From Leptospira fainei serovar Hurstbridge str. BUT 6 (lineage in GTDB: Bacteria > Spirochaetota > Leptospiria > Leptospirales > Leptospiraceae), in NCBI RefSeq assembly GCF_000306235.2, contig NZ_AKWZ02000004.1:124001-188000 (forward strand): a stretch of DNA of 64,000 nucleotides, written 5' to 3'. The translations under genes were made by a program, and so were the position numbers. Below, piece after piece: positions 47,603 through 56,267 of this stretch. Under the pieces are notes generated by a model that saw nothing but the letters and a program-made list of their open reading frames with translations, searched no databases and was not told where the DNA came from. Numbering within the stretch: position 1 is the first letter of the stretch; every line of letters begins with the position of its first letter.

Positions 47603-48052
47603 ATGAAATCAATATTAATTAAAACATTAATCATCGCTTTATCCTTCGGATACGTCGGATGTAGCAATAAGGGTAAAACGAACGATTCGGATTATAGCGG
47701 ATTGCTAGCGTCGATTTTAGCGGCGCCCGCACCCGATGGAACCAAATCCGTCGTGAAAATCACGCAGCTCGATTCGGTATCCTGGACAGGAGTTTGTTTC
47801 GATAGCTTTACCATTGGAAACAGCGGCGTCAGTGCTTCGGGAACGGATTTTTTTAACGCGACTCTGGGAGCTTTGCAAAGTGCGCCTCCTTTAGTTCTGG
47901 AAAAGACTTCCAAATCCACCTGCTCGACTTTGGGATTTCCCGGAGGGATCACTCAAAGAAGCACGGACAATAACTTCAATTACAAAGTTTATTATTGTAA
48001 TCCGGACGTAGGAGTCTGTACTTTCAGCGCCATACAAGCCGCCGGTTTCTAA
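47603..48052 (+). CDS. Small lipoprotein, unknown function
   Basis: Lipoprotein of 149 residues; lipobox FGYVGC (Cys20). The mature part has five further Cys (for example GVCFDSF, KSTCSTLGFPG, VYYCNPDVGVCTF) that could form disulfides. No family recognised. Twenty-five bases behind the porin gene and followed by a strong terminator, so the pair forms one transcription unit; it may be an accessory outer-membrane component. Confidence 0.7.
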   Translation: MKSILIKTLIIALSFGYVGCSNKGKTNDSDYSGLLASILAAPAPDGTKSVVKITQLDSVSWTGVCFDSFTIGNSGVSASGTDFFNATLGALQSAPPLVLEKTSKSTCSTLGFPGGITQRSTDNNFNYKVYYCNPDVGVCTFSAIQAAGF

Positions 48053-48082
48053 TCAGCGTAGTACTTTTAGAGTTATCACTGA

Positions 48083-48106
48083 GGCGGAGGAAACTCCGCC
48101 TTTTTT
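48083..48106 (+). terminator. Rho-independent terminator of the porin-lipoprotein unit
   Basis: GGCGGAG (48083-48089), loop GAAA, CTCCGCC (48094-48100), then six T. A textbook intrinsic terminator 30 bases after the lipoprotein stop. Confidence 0.92.
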
Positions 48107-48125
48107 CTTTCCGAGAATAAATCGA

Positions 48126-51100
48126 CTATCCCTTTCCTCGTTTCACTCTATGAATAAACCTCGCGTATACGACCGGAATAACGATCAACGTTAAAAGACT
48201 TGCGCTGATAAGTCCGCCGATCACTACCGTAGCTAAAGGTCGTTGCACTTCCGCTCCCGGCGAAGTCGACAATGCCATCGGTAGAAACCCGATGGACGCA
48301 AGTAATGCGGTCGTGATTACGGGACGTAACCGATGCTCCGCCGCTTTTTTGATTGCGGTTACCGAGTCTGACCCATCAATTTCCTCCTCTCTGGCAAACG
48401 TGACCAAGACGAGTCCGTTCAAAATCGCGATTCCGAACAAGGCTATAAATCCTATTCCTGCAGGAATGCTGAACGGCATCCCCCTTAGCAGAAGAGAAAA
48501 TACTCCGCCGGTAATCGCAAAAGGAACGTTCAAGAAGATTAATAGCGCCGGAGAAGGTTCGCGAAACGCTAAATATAGAAAAAGGAAAATGACCACCAAG
48601 GTGATCGGAACGACAAGCAGAAGAGTCGAACGAGCCGAATTGTATTTTTTGAACTCTCCTCCCAACTCATAACGATAGCCCGGAGGGAAAACGATTTTGG
48701 ATCTGATGCGATCATCCACCCTCCGTACCGTACTGAGCATGTCGCTCCCTCTTACGTTGAATTGCACAAGCGCCAATCGATATTGATTTTCATGGTTGAT
48801 CTGGACAGGACCGTCTTCGATAGAAACGTCGGCAAGCTCCCCGAAAGGCACGATCTTTCCTTTCGTGCCCACCGGCAGGGCGCGAAGACTTCCCAAATCA
48901 TTCTCCAATTTCCAATCGGAAACGACCGTAATTTCAAAACGTTTCTGCCCTTCGAATAAGATGCCGACGGGATATCCGGATGCTAAGGACTCCGCGATTT
49001 GATTCACGTCGTTTACGTTATACCCGTATCTTGCCATAGCTTCCCGTTTAGGACGAATCCGTAAATACTCCAATCCCGAAAGTTGTTCGATGCGCAGGTC
49101 GGCGACTCCCTCGACTCCTCTAGAGATCGTCGCTATCTTTTCCGCTAGAGCTTTCAACGTTGCTAATTCTTCCCCGAAGATTTTAATCCCCACATCGGAT
49201 CGAATCCCAGCAATCATTTCGTTCGTTCTCATCTGAATCGGCTGAGAAATTCCGAAAGCGACTTCCGGAACCGATTCGGAAACCGTTTTGGAAATTTCCT
49301 CTTCGAACTCCTGTTTGGTGAACCTCCATTCTTTGCGCGGTTTCAATTCCAAAAACACATCCGTTTTATCCAGCCCCATCGGTTCGTTTGCGAGCTCAGG
49401 CGATCCGGTCTTGGAAACGATGCTTGTAATTTCGGGAAATTTTGCCAGTAAGGCTTTTTCAATCTTCATGGAAGTGTCTAAAGATTGCTGCAGAGAACTG
49501 GAAGGTAAACGTAATATTTCCAGTAGTATGGAACCTTCATCCATGGTCGGAATAAACTCCGCACCCATGAATACGAACCCGATAATGGCCAGAGCAAAAG
49601 CTCCCAGTGCGGAGAGGATAACTCGTTTTGAATTCCCCATCGCCTTCTCCAAAAAAGGCCTATATATGCGGCTGATTTTTCTGAAGAGCGCCGTTTCTTC
49701 TTCTTGATGAATTTTAGGATCCAAAAAGTAGGAAGCTAACACCGGTATAAGCGTTAACGTTAGAAAGAACGCGCCTAAGAGCGCAAACAAAACCGTTAAC
49801 GCCATCGGGATAAACATCTTCCCTTCCGTTCCGGATAAGGTGAGAATCGGAAGATAAACTACTGCGATGATGATCTCTCCGAAAATAGTCGCCTTCCTAA
49901 CTTCTATCGTTGCCGTAAGAATCGTTTCTCTTCTCTCTTCGAAAGTAAGTCTTCGACCCTTTTCCTTGGCTAATTCCAATAATCGTCGAAACGAATTCTC
50001 CACCAAAATGACGGCACCGTCCACGATGAGTCCGAAATCGATCGCTCCCATCGACATCAAATTGGCCGGTAAATCGCGAAACCTCATTATGGAGATTGCA
50101 AACAACATCGCAAACGGAATCGTAACGGCGATGACTAAGCCGGAGCGCAGATCGCCGATCATTAAAAATAAGACGATGATGACAAGAAATGCACCTTCCC
50201 CCAAATTCCATAAAACGGTATTGATCGTATTTTTAACCATTATGGATCTGTCATAAAAGGGTTCGATCTCCATCCCTGCAGGTAGAGTCTTCTTTATTTC
50301 CTCCAGCTTTTTCTTAATCCCGTCGGTTACTTCCAAAGAATTTTCGTTAACCAACATTAAAGCGATCGCGCCGACTACTTCCCCCTTCCCTTCCATCGTT
50401 GCTCCTCCTTTACGGAGACGGTATCCTTCCTCAACCCTCGCCACCGACGAAAGATAAATAGGAAACCCGTCCGGAGTTTTTCCGATCGAAATTCTATAAA
50501 AGTCCTCCCGACCTTTCAAGAGTCCGTCCGTCCCGATCACGAGGTGCTCCTTACTTTTTTCGATGTACCCGCCGCCTGTCGAAGTATTATTGACTAACAC
50601 CGCATCGGAAACGTCCTTCACACCCAAACCCAACGCTGCGATTTTCGATATATCGACGACGATTCTATACTGCTTAACCTTTCCACCGAAGGTATTAACT
50701 TCAACGACTCCGTGAACCGTCTTCAAAACGGGGTTGACGAACCAGTTTAAATAAGTCGTAAGTTCGGTTAACGAATGGGTTTTACTCTTTAGAATAAATT
50801 GATATACCTCTCCCAATCCCGTAGAGATCGGGCCGATCTGAGGAGCCCCGTAGTTTTTAGGAATCTGACTGGATACGTCCACTAATTTCTCGCTAACGAG
50901 TTGGCGACTCAGATATAAGTCCGCTCCTTCTTCGAAAACGATCGTGACGATCGAAAAGCCGTATCTGGAAACCGACCGTACTTCTTGTAATTTAGGAATT
51001 CCTGATACTGCTCTCTCTATCGGATAAGTTACATACTGTTCGATTTCCAAAGTCGACAAGGCCGGTGCGGTTGTTATAATCTGTACCTGAACGTTTGTTA

Positions 51101-51230
51101 TATCCGGAACGGCATCGATTTTTAATCGCCTCGCAGAATCGACCCCGATACCGAAAAGCAGTATCGAAAAGACTATGATTGCAAGACGGTTGTGGAGACT
51201 CCAGCGGACGATGGCGGTTAAGAATTCCAT
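48126..51230 (-). CDS. czcA: Heavy-metal RND efflux pump, inner-membrane component
   Basis: RND transporter of 1034 residues with the usual 12 membrane segments and two large periplasmic loops. TM4 carries GAIDFGLIVDGAVILVEN (Asp398, Asp404), the HME-RND proton-relay signature of CzcA/CnrA-type pumps for divalent cations (zinc, cobalt, cadmium, nickel), unlike the AVDAAI form of CusA. QPIQMRTNEMIAGIRSDVGIK in the second loop also matches CzcA. It exports metal ions from periplasm or cytoplasm to outside with adaptor and outer-membrane channel. ATG overlaps the stop of the adaptor gene by one base (TAATG), so translation is coupled. Copper cannot be excluded. Confidence 0.92.
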   Translation of the reverse strand: MEFLTAIVRWSLHNRLAIIVFSILLFGIGVDSARRLKIDAVPDITNVQVQIITTAPALSTLEIEQYVTYPIERAVSGIPKLQEVRSVSRYGFSIVTIVFEEGADLYLSRQLVSEKLVDVSSQIPKNYGAPQIGPISTGLGEVYQFILKSKTHSLTELTTYLNWFVNPVLKTVHGVVEVNTFGGKVKQYRIVVDISKIAALGLGVKDVSDAVLVNNTSTGGGYIEKSKEHLVIGTDGLLKGREDFYRISIGKTPDGFPIYLSSVARVEEGYRLRKGGATMEGKGEVVGAIALMLVNENSLEVTDGIKKKLEEIKKTLPAGMEIEPFYDRSIMVKNTINTVLWNLGEGAFLVIIVLFLMIGDLRSGLVIAVTIPFAMLFAISIMRFRDLPANLMSMGAIDFGLIVDGAVILVENSFRRLLELAKEKGRRLTFEERRETILTATIEVRKATIFGEIIIAVVYLPILTLSGTEGKMFIPMALTVLFALLGAFFLTLTLIPVLASYFLDPKIHQEEETALFRKISRIYRPFLEKAMGNSKRVILSALGAFALAIIGFVFMGAEFIPTMDEGSILLEILRLPSSSLQQSLDTSMKIEKALLAKFPEITSIVSKTGSPELANEPMGLDKTDVFLELKPRKEWRFTKQEFEEEISKTVSESVPEVAFGISQPIQMRTNEMIAGIRSDVGIKIFGEELATLKALAEKIATISRGVEGVADLRIEQLSGLEYLRIRPKREAMARYGYNVNDVNQIAESLASGYPVGILFEGQKRFEITVVSDWKLENDLGSLRALPVGTKGKIVPFGELADVSIEDGPVQINHENQYRLALVQFNVRGSDMLSTVRRVDDRIRSKIVFPPGYRYELGGEFKKYNSARSTLLLVVPITLVVIFLFLYLAFREPSPALLIFLNVPFAITGGVFSLLLRGMPFSIPAGIGFIALFGIAILNGLVLVTFAREEEIDGSDSVTAIKKAAEHRLRPVITTALLASIGFLPMALSTSPGAEVQRPLATVVIGGLISASLLTLIVIPVVYARFIHRVKRGKG

Positions 51231-52393
51231 TATCCCTCCTCGCCGAACGATGATTTTAGAAGAAGAGATTTCAATTCGAAGACTCCTTGAGTCACGACTT
51301 CTTCTCCCGGGTCAAGACCGTTCAGAATCTCAACCATTCCGTCTTCCGAATTGGCTACTCTTACGATTTTCGGAATATAAGTATCGGAATCTTTTCTTAT
51401 AAACACGTAATCTGAATTACTTATTTTGAATATAGAACTTTCCGGAACCAAAATCCCGCTTCCCGTATCAGTTACGACTTTCGCCGTTCCGAAGAGGCCG
51501 ATCTTCGCCTTTCTGCCCTTATTCTTAAAAACTAATCTGGCGTGAACGGTTCGCGAAGCGATATCCACTTGTTCTCCAATATGTTCCAAAACGCCTTCGA
51601 ATAACAGATCAGGATAAGAGTTGAGAACGACATCCGCCTTATCGCCTTCCGTTACCTTGCCTAAATCCGCCTCAAAGATCTTTGCCATGAACCAAAGCTC
51701 GGAGATATTCCCAATCGTCGCTAAATTCTGAGTTCCCGGAACCATTGCGCCCGGTAACGCGTTTCTGTTCAAAACGATCCCGGCAATAGGAGAGTGGATG
51801 TAGTATTTACCGGTCGTCTCTTCGCCCGGCTCTAGTCCGTTTGCACGGAGATTTTCCTCCGAAGCTTTTAAATCGGCGGCAATAACTTTCAGATTCGCCT
51901 CCGCATCGATTTCCTCCTGCTTTGCGGCAAGCTTCATCGAGACTAAATTGCGAACCCGATCCACGTTTTGAGAAGCGGCGGAATGCCGAGTCTTAGCGGA
52001 ATTATATGCGGATCGAAGTCTAGCTAAATCCGGCGAGTCCAAAACGGCTAATAGTTGTCCTTTGGAAACTTGCGATCCCTCCACGAATTTAACGGTTACT
52101 ATGCGACCGGCAACTCTGGCTGGGACTTCGATTATCCGGTCCGGGACGGGCGCGACTTCTCCGATTAACGAGATAGTTCGTCGAAAATTTCTTTTTTCGA
52201 TTCGTACAGTCGTAATATGAAATAGATCCAATTGCTCTTTATCCAGAGTGACGGATCCGGCACCGGGTTCCGGCGAATCTGACATTTCCGAATGAAGCGA
52301 TTTCGTTTTCGATTTTAAAAATTTCTTATATAAAAAATACGAACCACTTACGACGAACGCGATAAGTAATGCTGATAGAATGATGCGTTTCAT
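51230..52393 (-). CDS. czcB: Heavy-metal RND efflux adaptor (membrane-fusion protein)
   Basis: Periplasmic adaptor of 387 residues with an N-terminal membrane anchor. Barrel-sandwich/lipoyl motifs: IIEVPARVAGRIVTVKFVEGSQVSKGQLLAVLDSPD is interrupted only by the alpha-hairpin (RLRSAYNSAKTRHSAAS...), and the return strand reads IHSPIAGIVLNRN. The C-terminal domain has SSIFKISNSDYVF and LDPGEEVVTQGVFELKSLL. Connects the pump and the outer-membrane channel. Starts in a TAATG overlap with the channel gene and ends in one with the pump gene. Confidence 0.92.
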   Translation of the reverse strand: MKRIILSALLIAFVVSGSYFLYKKFLKSKTKSLHSEMSDSPEPGAGSVTLDKEQLDLFHITTVRIEKRNFRRTISLIGEVAPVPDRIIEVPARVAGRIVTVKFVEGSQVSKGQLLAVLDSPDLARLRSAYNSAKTRHSAASQNVDRVRNLVSMKLAAKQEEIDAEANLKVIAADLKASEENLRANGLEPGEETTGKYYIHSPIAGIVLNRNALPGAMVPGTQNLATIGNISELWFMAKIFEADLGKVTEGDKADVVLNSYPDLLFEGVLEHIGEQVDIASRTVHARLVFKNKGRKAKIGLFGTAKVVTDTGSGILVPESSIFKISNSDYVFIRKDSDTYIPKIVRVANSEDGMVEILNGLDPGEEVVTQGVFELKSLLLKSSFGEEG

Positions 52394-53706
52394 TATTTGA
52401 TTTCCTGGATATTATCCTCGAATGAAAGTCCGATCGCACGGACCAATTCAACTTGCGCAAGAGCGTATTCGGTTCGAGAAAGGATAAAGTTCAACTTTGC
52501 ACCGGTCAAAATTCTTTGAGAATTTAAAGCATCGACCACTTTGATTCTTCCCGTACGAAGAGCCTCCCTCAAGAGGTCCAGGTCTTTATCAAGATCCCGT
52601 AAATAACTCGCATCGTACTGTTCTATTTCCGTTCTGAGCGCCAAGTAGGAAGATACCGCGTGAACGATTTCCAGCCTAACGTTCCTTTCTTGGAGCCTTG
52701 CGTTTTCCTGAGCCTGTTCCTTCACGGAAGAAGCGCTTCGAATCTCTCCTTCGTAGGTTCTCCAAAGAGTCAGCGGCAGACTCACTTGCGCCCCCGCGAC
52801 TTTTTCGTTGAAACCGTCCGACTGGATGAATCCTCCGATCGTTAGATTAGGAATTCTTTGCAGTTTCGTTTGCTCCAAACGTCTGGCGGCTAAAATGATT
52901 TCACCTTCGGAAACTCCGATCTCGGGCCGATTTGCGAGAGCGATTTTCACCAAGCTAACGATATCGTTCGGCAATTCTTTCAACGCGATACCGGTGATCT
53001 CTAATTCAAGGTTGGCATCGGGATTCAAATTCAGCAGGATTAAAAGTTCCCCCTTGGCCGAATCCATTTTTCTTTCCGCTTGTTTGAGCAGTTTCCATAG
53101 ACGGAGCTCCTCCGCTCTTGCGACATCCACATCCATCGCGGGGGCGACTCCCTCGTTTGCTCTCGCGGCGGAAAGATCGCGTAGATCCTTTGCAACTTCA
53201 TAAAGTTGTTTTGTTCCGTCGAATTCTCTCTTGAAGCCGGAGTATCTTAAAGCGGACGAAATAGTACGTGAAAGCATATTCCTTCGTACGGCTTCCAACC
53301 TGCCCGCCTGCACTTTATACTCCTCATCCGCGACCTGTTGAGCCTTTTCTCTTTTACCGCCGACATAGATTTCTTGAGTCACCAAAGTTTGGTAATTCGT
53401 CGCGACCGGTGCAGGTCCGGTTCCGAGAGGACCTCCCTCGGACGGAGTTCCTTTCCGATGGGCAAGATAGGCGCTGGCAACCGGATTGGATGGGAATAAA
53501 TAAGAAGCGACCAGCTTTCGTCCGGAAATTTCTTTCAGCTTCAATTGTTCGGATCGATATTCGGGACTCGCTTCTAAGACGCAAATCGTAATGCGTCGCA
53601 AATCCATTATACCTGCACAGGACGGACTGCCAGGTTGTGAAGCCGCCTGTGAATAAGCGCTTCCCGGCATGACGACACAGAGAAGCCATAAAATAAGTAT
53701 GCGCAT
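52393..53706 (-). CDS. czcC: TolC-like outer-membrane channel of the metal efflux system
   Basis: Outer-membrane efflux protein of 437 residues: signal peptide (RILILWLLCVVMPGSAYSQA), then two OEP repeats rich in coiled coil (VASYLFPSNPVASAYLAHRKG; SRTISSALRYSGFKREF; ALANRPEIGVSEGEIILAAR; EIVHAVSSYLALRTEIEQY). Forms the trimeric exit duct of the CzcCBA pump. First of the three coupled genes in the order channel-adaptor-pump, preceded by a small Cys/His-rich protein 57 bases upstream. Confidence 0.9.
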   Translation of the reverse strand: MRILILWLLCVVMPGSAYSQAASQPGSPSCAGIMDLRRITICVLEASPEYRSEQLKLKEISGRKLVASYLFPSNPVASAYLAHRKGTPSEGGPLGTGPAPVATNYQTLVTQEIYVGGKREKAQQVADEEYKVQAGRLEAVRRNMLSRTISSALRYSGFKREFDGTKQLYEVAKDLRDLSAARANEGVAPAMDVDVARAEELRLWKLLKQAERKMDSAKGELLILLNLNPDANLELEITGIALKELPNDIVSLVKIALANRPEIGVSEGEIILAARRLEQTKLQRIPNLTIGGFIQSDGFNEKVAGAQVSLPLTLWRTYEGEIRSASSVKEQAQENARLQERNVRLEIVHAVSSYLALRTEIEQYDASYLRDLDKDLDLLREALRTGRIKVVDALNSQRILTGAKLNFILSRTEYALAQVELVRAIGLSFEDNIQEIK

Positions 53707-53763
53707 AGTACCTCCTAGGGGAGGATTTAATGAAATAGAGATCCTCCCGCGGTTCGCTGATGA

Positions 53764-54111
53764 TTAAGCGAAGAAGGTTCGAGGGGGCCGGAATAGGCGA
53801 ATCGGTTGTTCGAAGGCAAGAACGACCGGCTTCGAAGACGGGTAATAAAGGACGGATAGTCGGCTATAAATTCTGGCTACGTACAAATCCCAGGATACGA
53901 AGAGAGTTAAATTACAAGGGCAGTTAATGCAGACGTGGTTCGATTCTCCATCGTGACCGGGAGTGTGTTCCGCATACGGGCAATGTTCTTCCGCCACGCC
54001 TAAGGCTCCGCATACCGCCTCGTTATCGACTATCTTTTGATAACCGAAATTCACGATAAACAGAAGTACAAATACTTTAAGTAAAAGTTTTGAAAGCCAA
54101 TGACCGAACAT
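53764..54111 (-). CDS. Small Cys/His-rich membrane-anchored protein (CzcI-like role)
   Basis: 115 residues with an N-terminal hydrophobic segment (LLLKVFVLLFIVNFGY) and a region that holds five Cys and four His within about 40 residues: CGALGVAEEHCPYAEHTPGHD and NHVCINCPC. The C terminus ends in RLFRPPRTFFA, a proline-arginine ending that resembles small proteins placed beside czc/cop operons. No known enzyme motif. It lies 57 bases before czcC, so a periplasmic metal chaperone or metal-sensing modulator is the likely role; this is inferred from composition and place. Confidence 0.72.
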   Translation of the reverse strand: MFGHWLSKLLLKVFVLLFIVNFGYQKIVDNEAVCGALGVAEEHCPYAEHTPGHDGESNHVCINCPCNLTLFVSWDLYVARIYSRLSVLYYPSSKPVVLAFEQPIRLFRPPRTFFA

Positions 54112-54407
54112 TCAGTGCGATTTTCCCGCCTACTATGCAATAAGACTACGCATCCGGGAGAATTCAATCAAATTCTTTATGAATCATGTTTTGTGAAGGA
54201 ATCAAAATAAAAGTCAATCTTTTGACCATCCCGAATGCGGAGGACGGACATTCATTCTGAAATCCAATCTCAAATCAATGAAGAATCTCAAACGGGATTT
54301 CATTTCGCTTTAAGAGCTTTCGAGAATAAATCATAAATCCGCCAAGACATAACATAATGGATTCGCATTCGTTTCCGGAATGCAAAAAAGAATCTTCCGG
54401 CTTCCAT

Positions 54408-55487
54408 TCAAAAATAGAAATCCCGATATCTTTCAATTTCACTCCTCAGAATCCGGGTTAGGGGTTTATCGAGAGGAAAGAAAAGATTCGTTTCGATCGA
54501 ATTCGAATCCTTTTTCATGATGCGCTTCCAGGTTCCAATCGCTTGTCCATCCAGCAATATTATGGGATAGAAAAAGCCGTTGTTGGAGACGACACGCGAG
54601 TTGAATTGCGATGGGACACAAAAACTTCTATCTTCGTAACCCAAAAGAAATTCGTCGAAGCCCGGGAGAAGGTAAATTCTTCGATTTATTATATTATTAG
54701 TATATTCAAACGAAGGAGACCAATAATCCTTATCATTAATTCTAACTTTAGAAAGTTCGGATTGAACCGAGGCGAGACCTATCTTGCCTTCATTCAAAGT
54801 TAGTCCGGCCCACCAGATAAAATCCTGGATCGTAGCCGGACCATGGCCGGTAAAATATCGCTTCGCTAATGCGCTCAATGCCTCTTCGCGATCCAGACCT
54901 TTTCGTTTTGGAATCCATTCCTGGAGCAAGACGAACGTCTCCTGTCTTCCCTTCATCGGGCCCTGGCAAATTAGACCGGTCAATGCGGCTTGGTATAATA
55001 AATGCGCTCCGCGAATCCCTTCCACCGAAATCCCTTTTTTCTCGAATTCCTCGAATAACTCCTTACGAGTCAACTGCTCTCCGTTCCGCAAAATCTTAGA
55101 TAAAATCGTATTAGATTTATTAAAAGTAGATAAATCCAGTTCGAGTTTTCTATGTTGACCCGCCAAACCGGCCACTATTTTAGGCCCCAAGAGAGATACG
55201 ATCCAATGAATATCGGCGGCGGAAAGAAAATGCAATGTTCCTCGCAGAGACCACGTTCTAACGATTTTCTTTTTTAAAATTGCGGTCTCTACGTCGGCGT
55301 CCCGAATTCCCTCTCCTCTTAGACGGATTGCCAATTTCGCCTGCGGACGATCTTGCGCCTGCAATGCTCCCATCCAGGCAGTCACCTCCTCCGCCTTTTT
55401 GAATCTCGTCCCGGAGATCTCCTGCTGATAAAGTCGATACATGGAAATATTCATTATAGTAATTTCCGGTTCTCTAATATATGTCAT
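54408..55487 (-). CDS. AlkZ/YcaQ-family winged-helix DNA glycosylase-like protein
   Basis: 359 residues. The start is unsettled: ATG at 55487 or the in-frame ATGs at 55454 and 55442, after which MYRLYQQEISG is more typical. N-terminal winged helices contain MGALQAQDRPQAKLAIRLRG (the QAQ element of this family) and IVRTWSLRGTLHFLSAADIHW. FVLLQEWIPKRKG and AKRYFTGHGPATIQDFIWWAGL follow. Relatives unhook DNA crosslinks or remove bulky alkylated purines (AlkZ, YcaQ). Catalysis here is not certain. Monocistronic, no related neighbour. Confidence 0.8.
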   Translation of the reverse strand: MTYIREPEITIMNISMYRLYQQEISGTRFKKAEEVTAWMGALQAQDRPQAKLAIRLRGEGIRDADVETAILKKKIVRTWSLRGTLHFLSAADIHWIVSLLGPKIVAGLAGQHRKLELDLSTFNKSNTILSKILRNGEQLTRKELFEEFEKKGISVEGIRGAHLLYQAALTGLICQGPMKGRQETFVLLQEWIPKRKGLDREEALSALAKRYFTGHGPATIQDFIWWAGLTLNEGKIGLASVQSELSKVRINDKDYWSPSFEYTNNIINRRIYLLPGFDEFLLGYEDRSFCVPSQFNSRVVSNNGFFYPIILLDGQAIGTWKRIMKKDSNSIETNLFFPLDKPLTRILRSEIERYRDFYF

Positions 55488-56267
55488 TCAGACCTTGTTT
55501 CTCTTTTTCAGAGAGCCTTCGATTGCGCCGCCTTCTCCGTCACGAGAAGACGATTCTCTATTTCGATTTATTCAAGAAACGGAGGGAAATCGATGCTCAT
55601 AGATGTTAGTCTATAAATCGCTTTCTGCTAGTGCCTTGGACCCTTATGCCTTCGAAGAGTTCCCCGATCACCCGACAGCGATATTTTGCGAACATTCCAT
55701 AGATATCGGACCCATACAACAAAATTAAGAAAGGTTCGCCTGTCATATTTAATGCTGAAAACGGAAAGAAGAACTATGGTCCCCTATCGCTCTGAAATCG
55801 GATAATAAAATCCTCGAGAACTTTGTTCGAAATCGAAGCTTTTTAGTCGGAAGGAACTCGATTTACCCTTTCAATTTCAAGAAACCGTGAAATTGAACTC
55901 CGGTTACGATCAGATAGTTTTTCAATTCGACATAACTCGAACGAATAAGCCGATCTTGGCGTCGATTTAAATTCCAAGAAACGGTATCTTCGAAACGTTA
56001 AAAGGACTCTTCGTAGATACATCCCGGCTTTAATTTACGATAATTTGGGTCATTAAAAGGACTTTAAATTCACATATAAACCGCATGAAAGCTGGAAGCT
56101 TGTGAGAAGAATTCGATCGAAAAAAAATTTTCTATACAGGCGCCATTCCGATTACAAACTTCTACCAAGAAAAATCCGCGGATATCTTCCTTTGACAAAT
56201 ATGAAGAGAGTGTCGGTTCGGTTTTCCTTCCATAGAATTTGCCTTAATAAAATCTGGCATTAATACC
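55488..56267. other. Long intergenic region without a recognisable gene
   Basis: 780 bases between divergent genes with no ORF that I trust. The clearest element is a perfect 10-bp inverted repeat at 55870-55897. TTGACAAATATGAAG near 56193 may be part of a promoter for the kinase lipoprotein at 56268 but lacks a good -10. The remainder shows no gene and no repeat that I can name. Confidence 0.45.
55870..55897. repeat. Perfect 10-bp inverted repeat
   Basis: TTCAATTTCA (55870-55879), loop AGAAACCG, TGAAATTGAA (55888-55897). No U-tract. Could be an operator or an RNA hairpin in the leader of neither annotated gene. Confidence 0.45.

Noticed and set aside
55741..55765. TGTCATATTTAA shared with a site near 61830
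   Set aside because: Only about 12 bases, AT-rich, and with no common context; likely chance.
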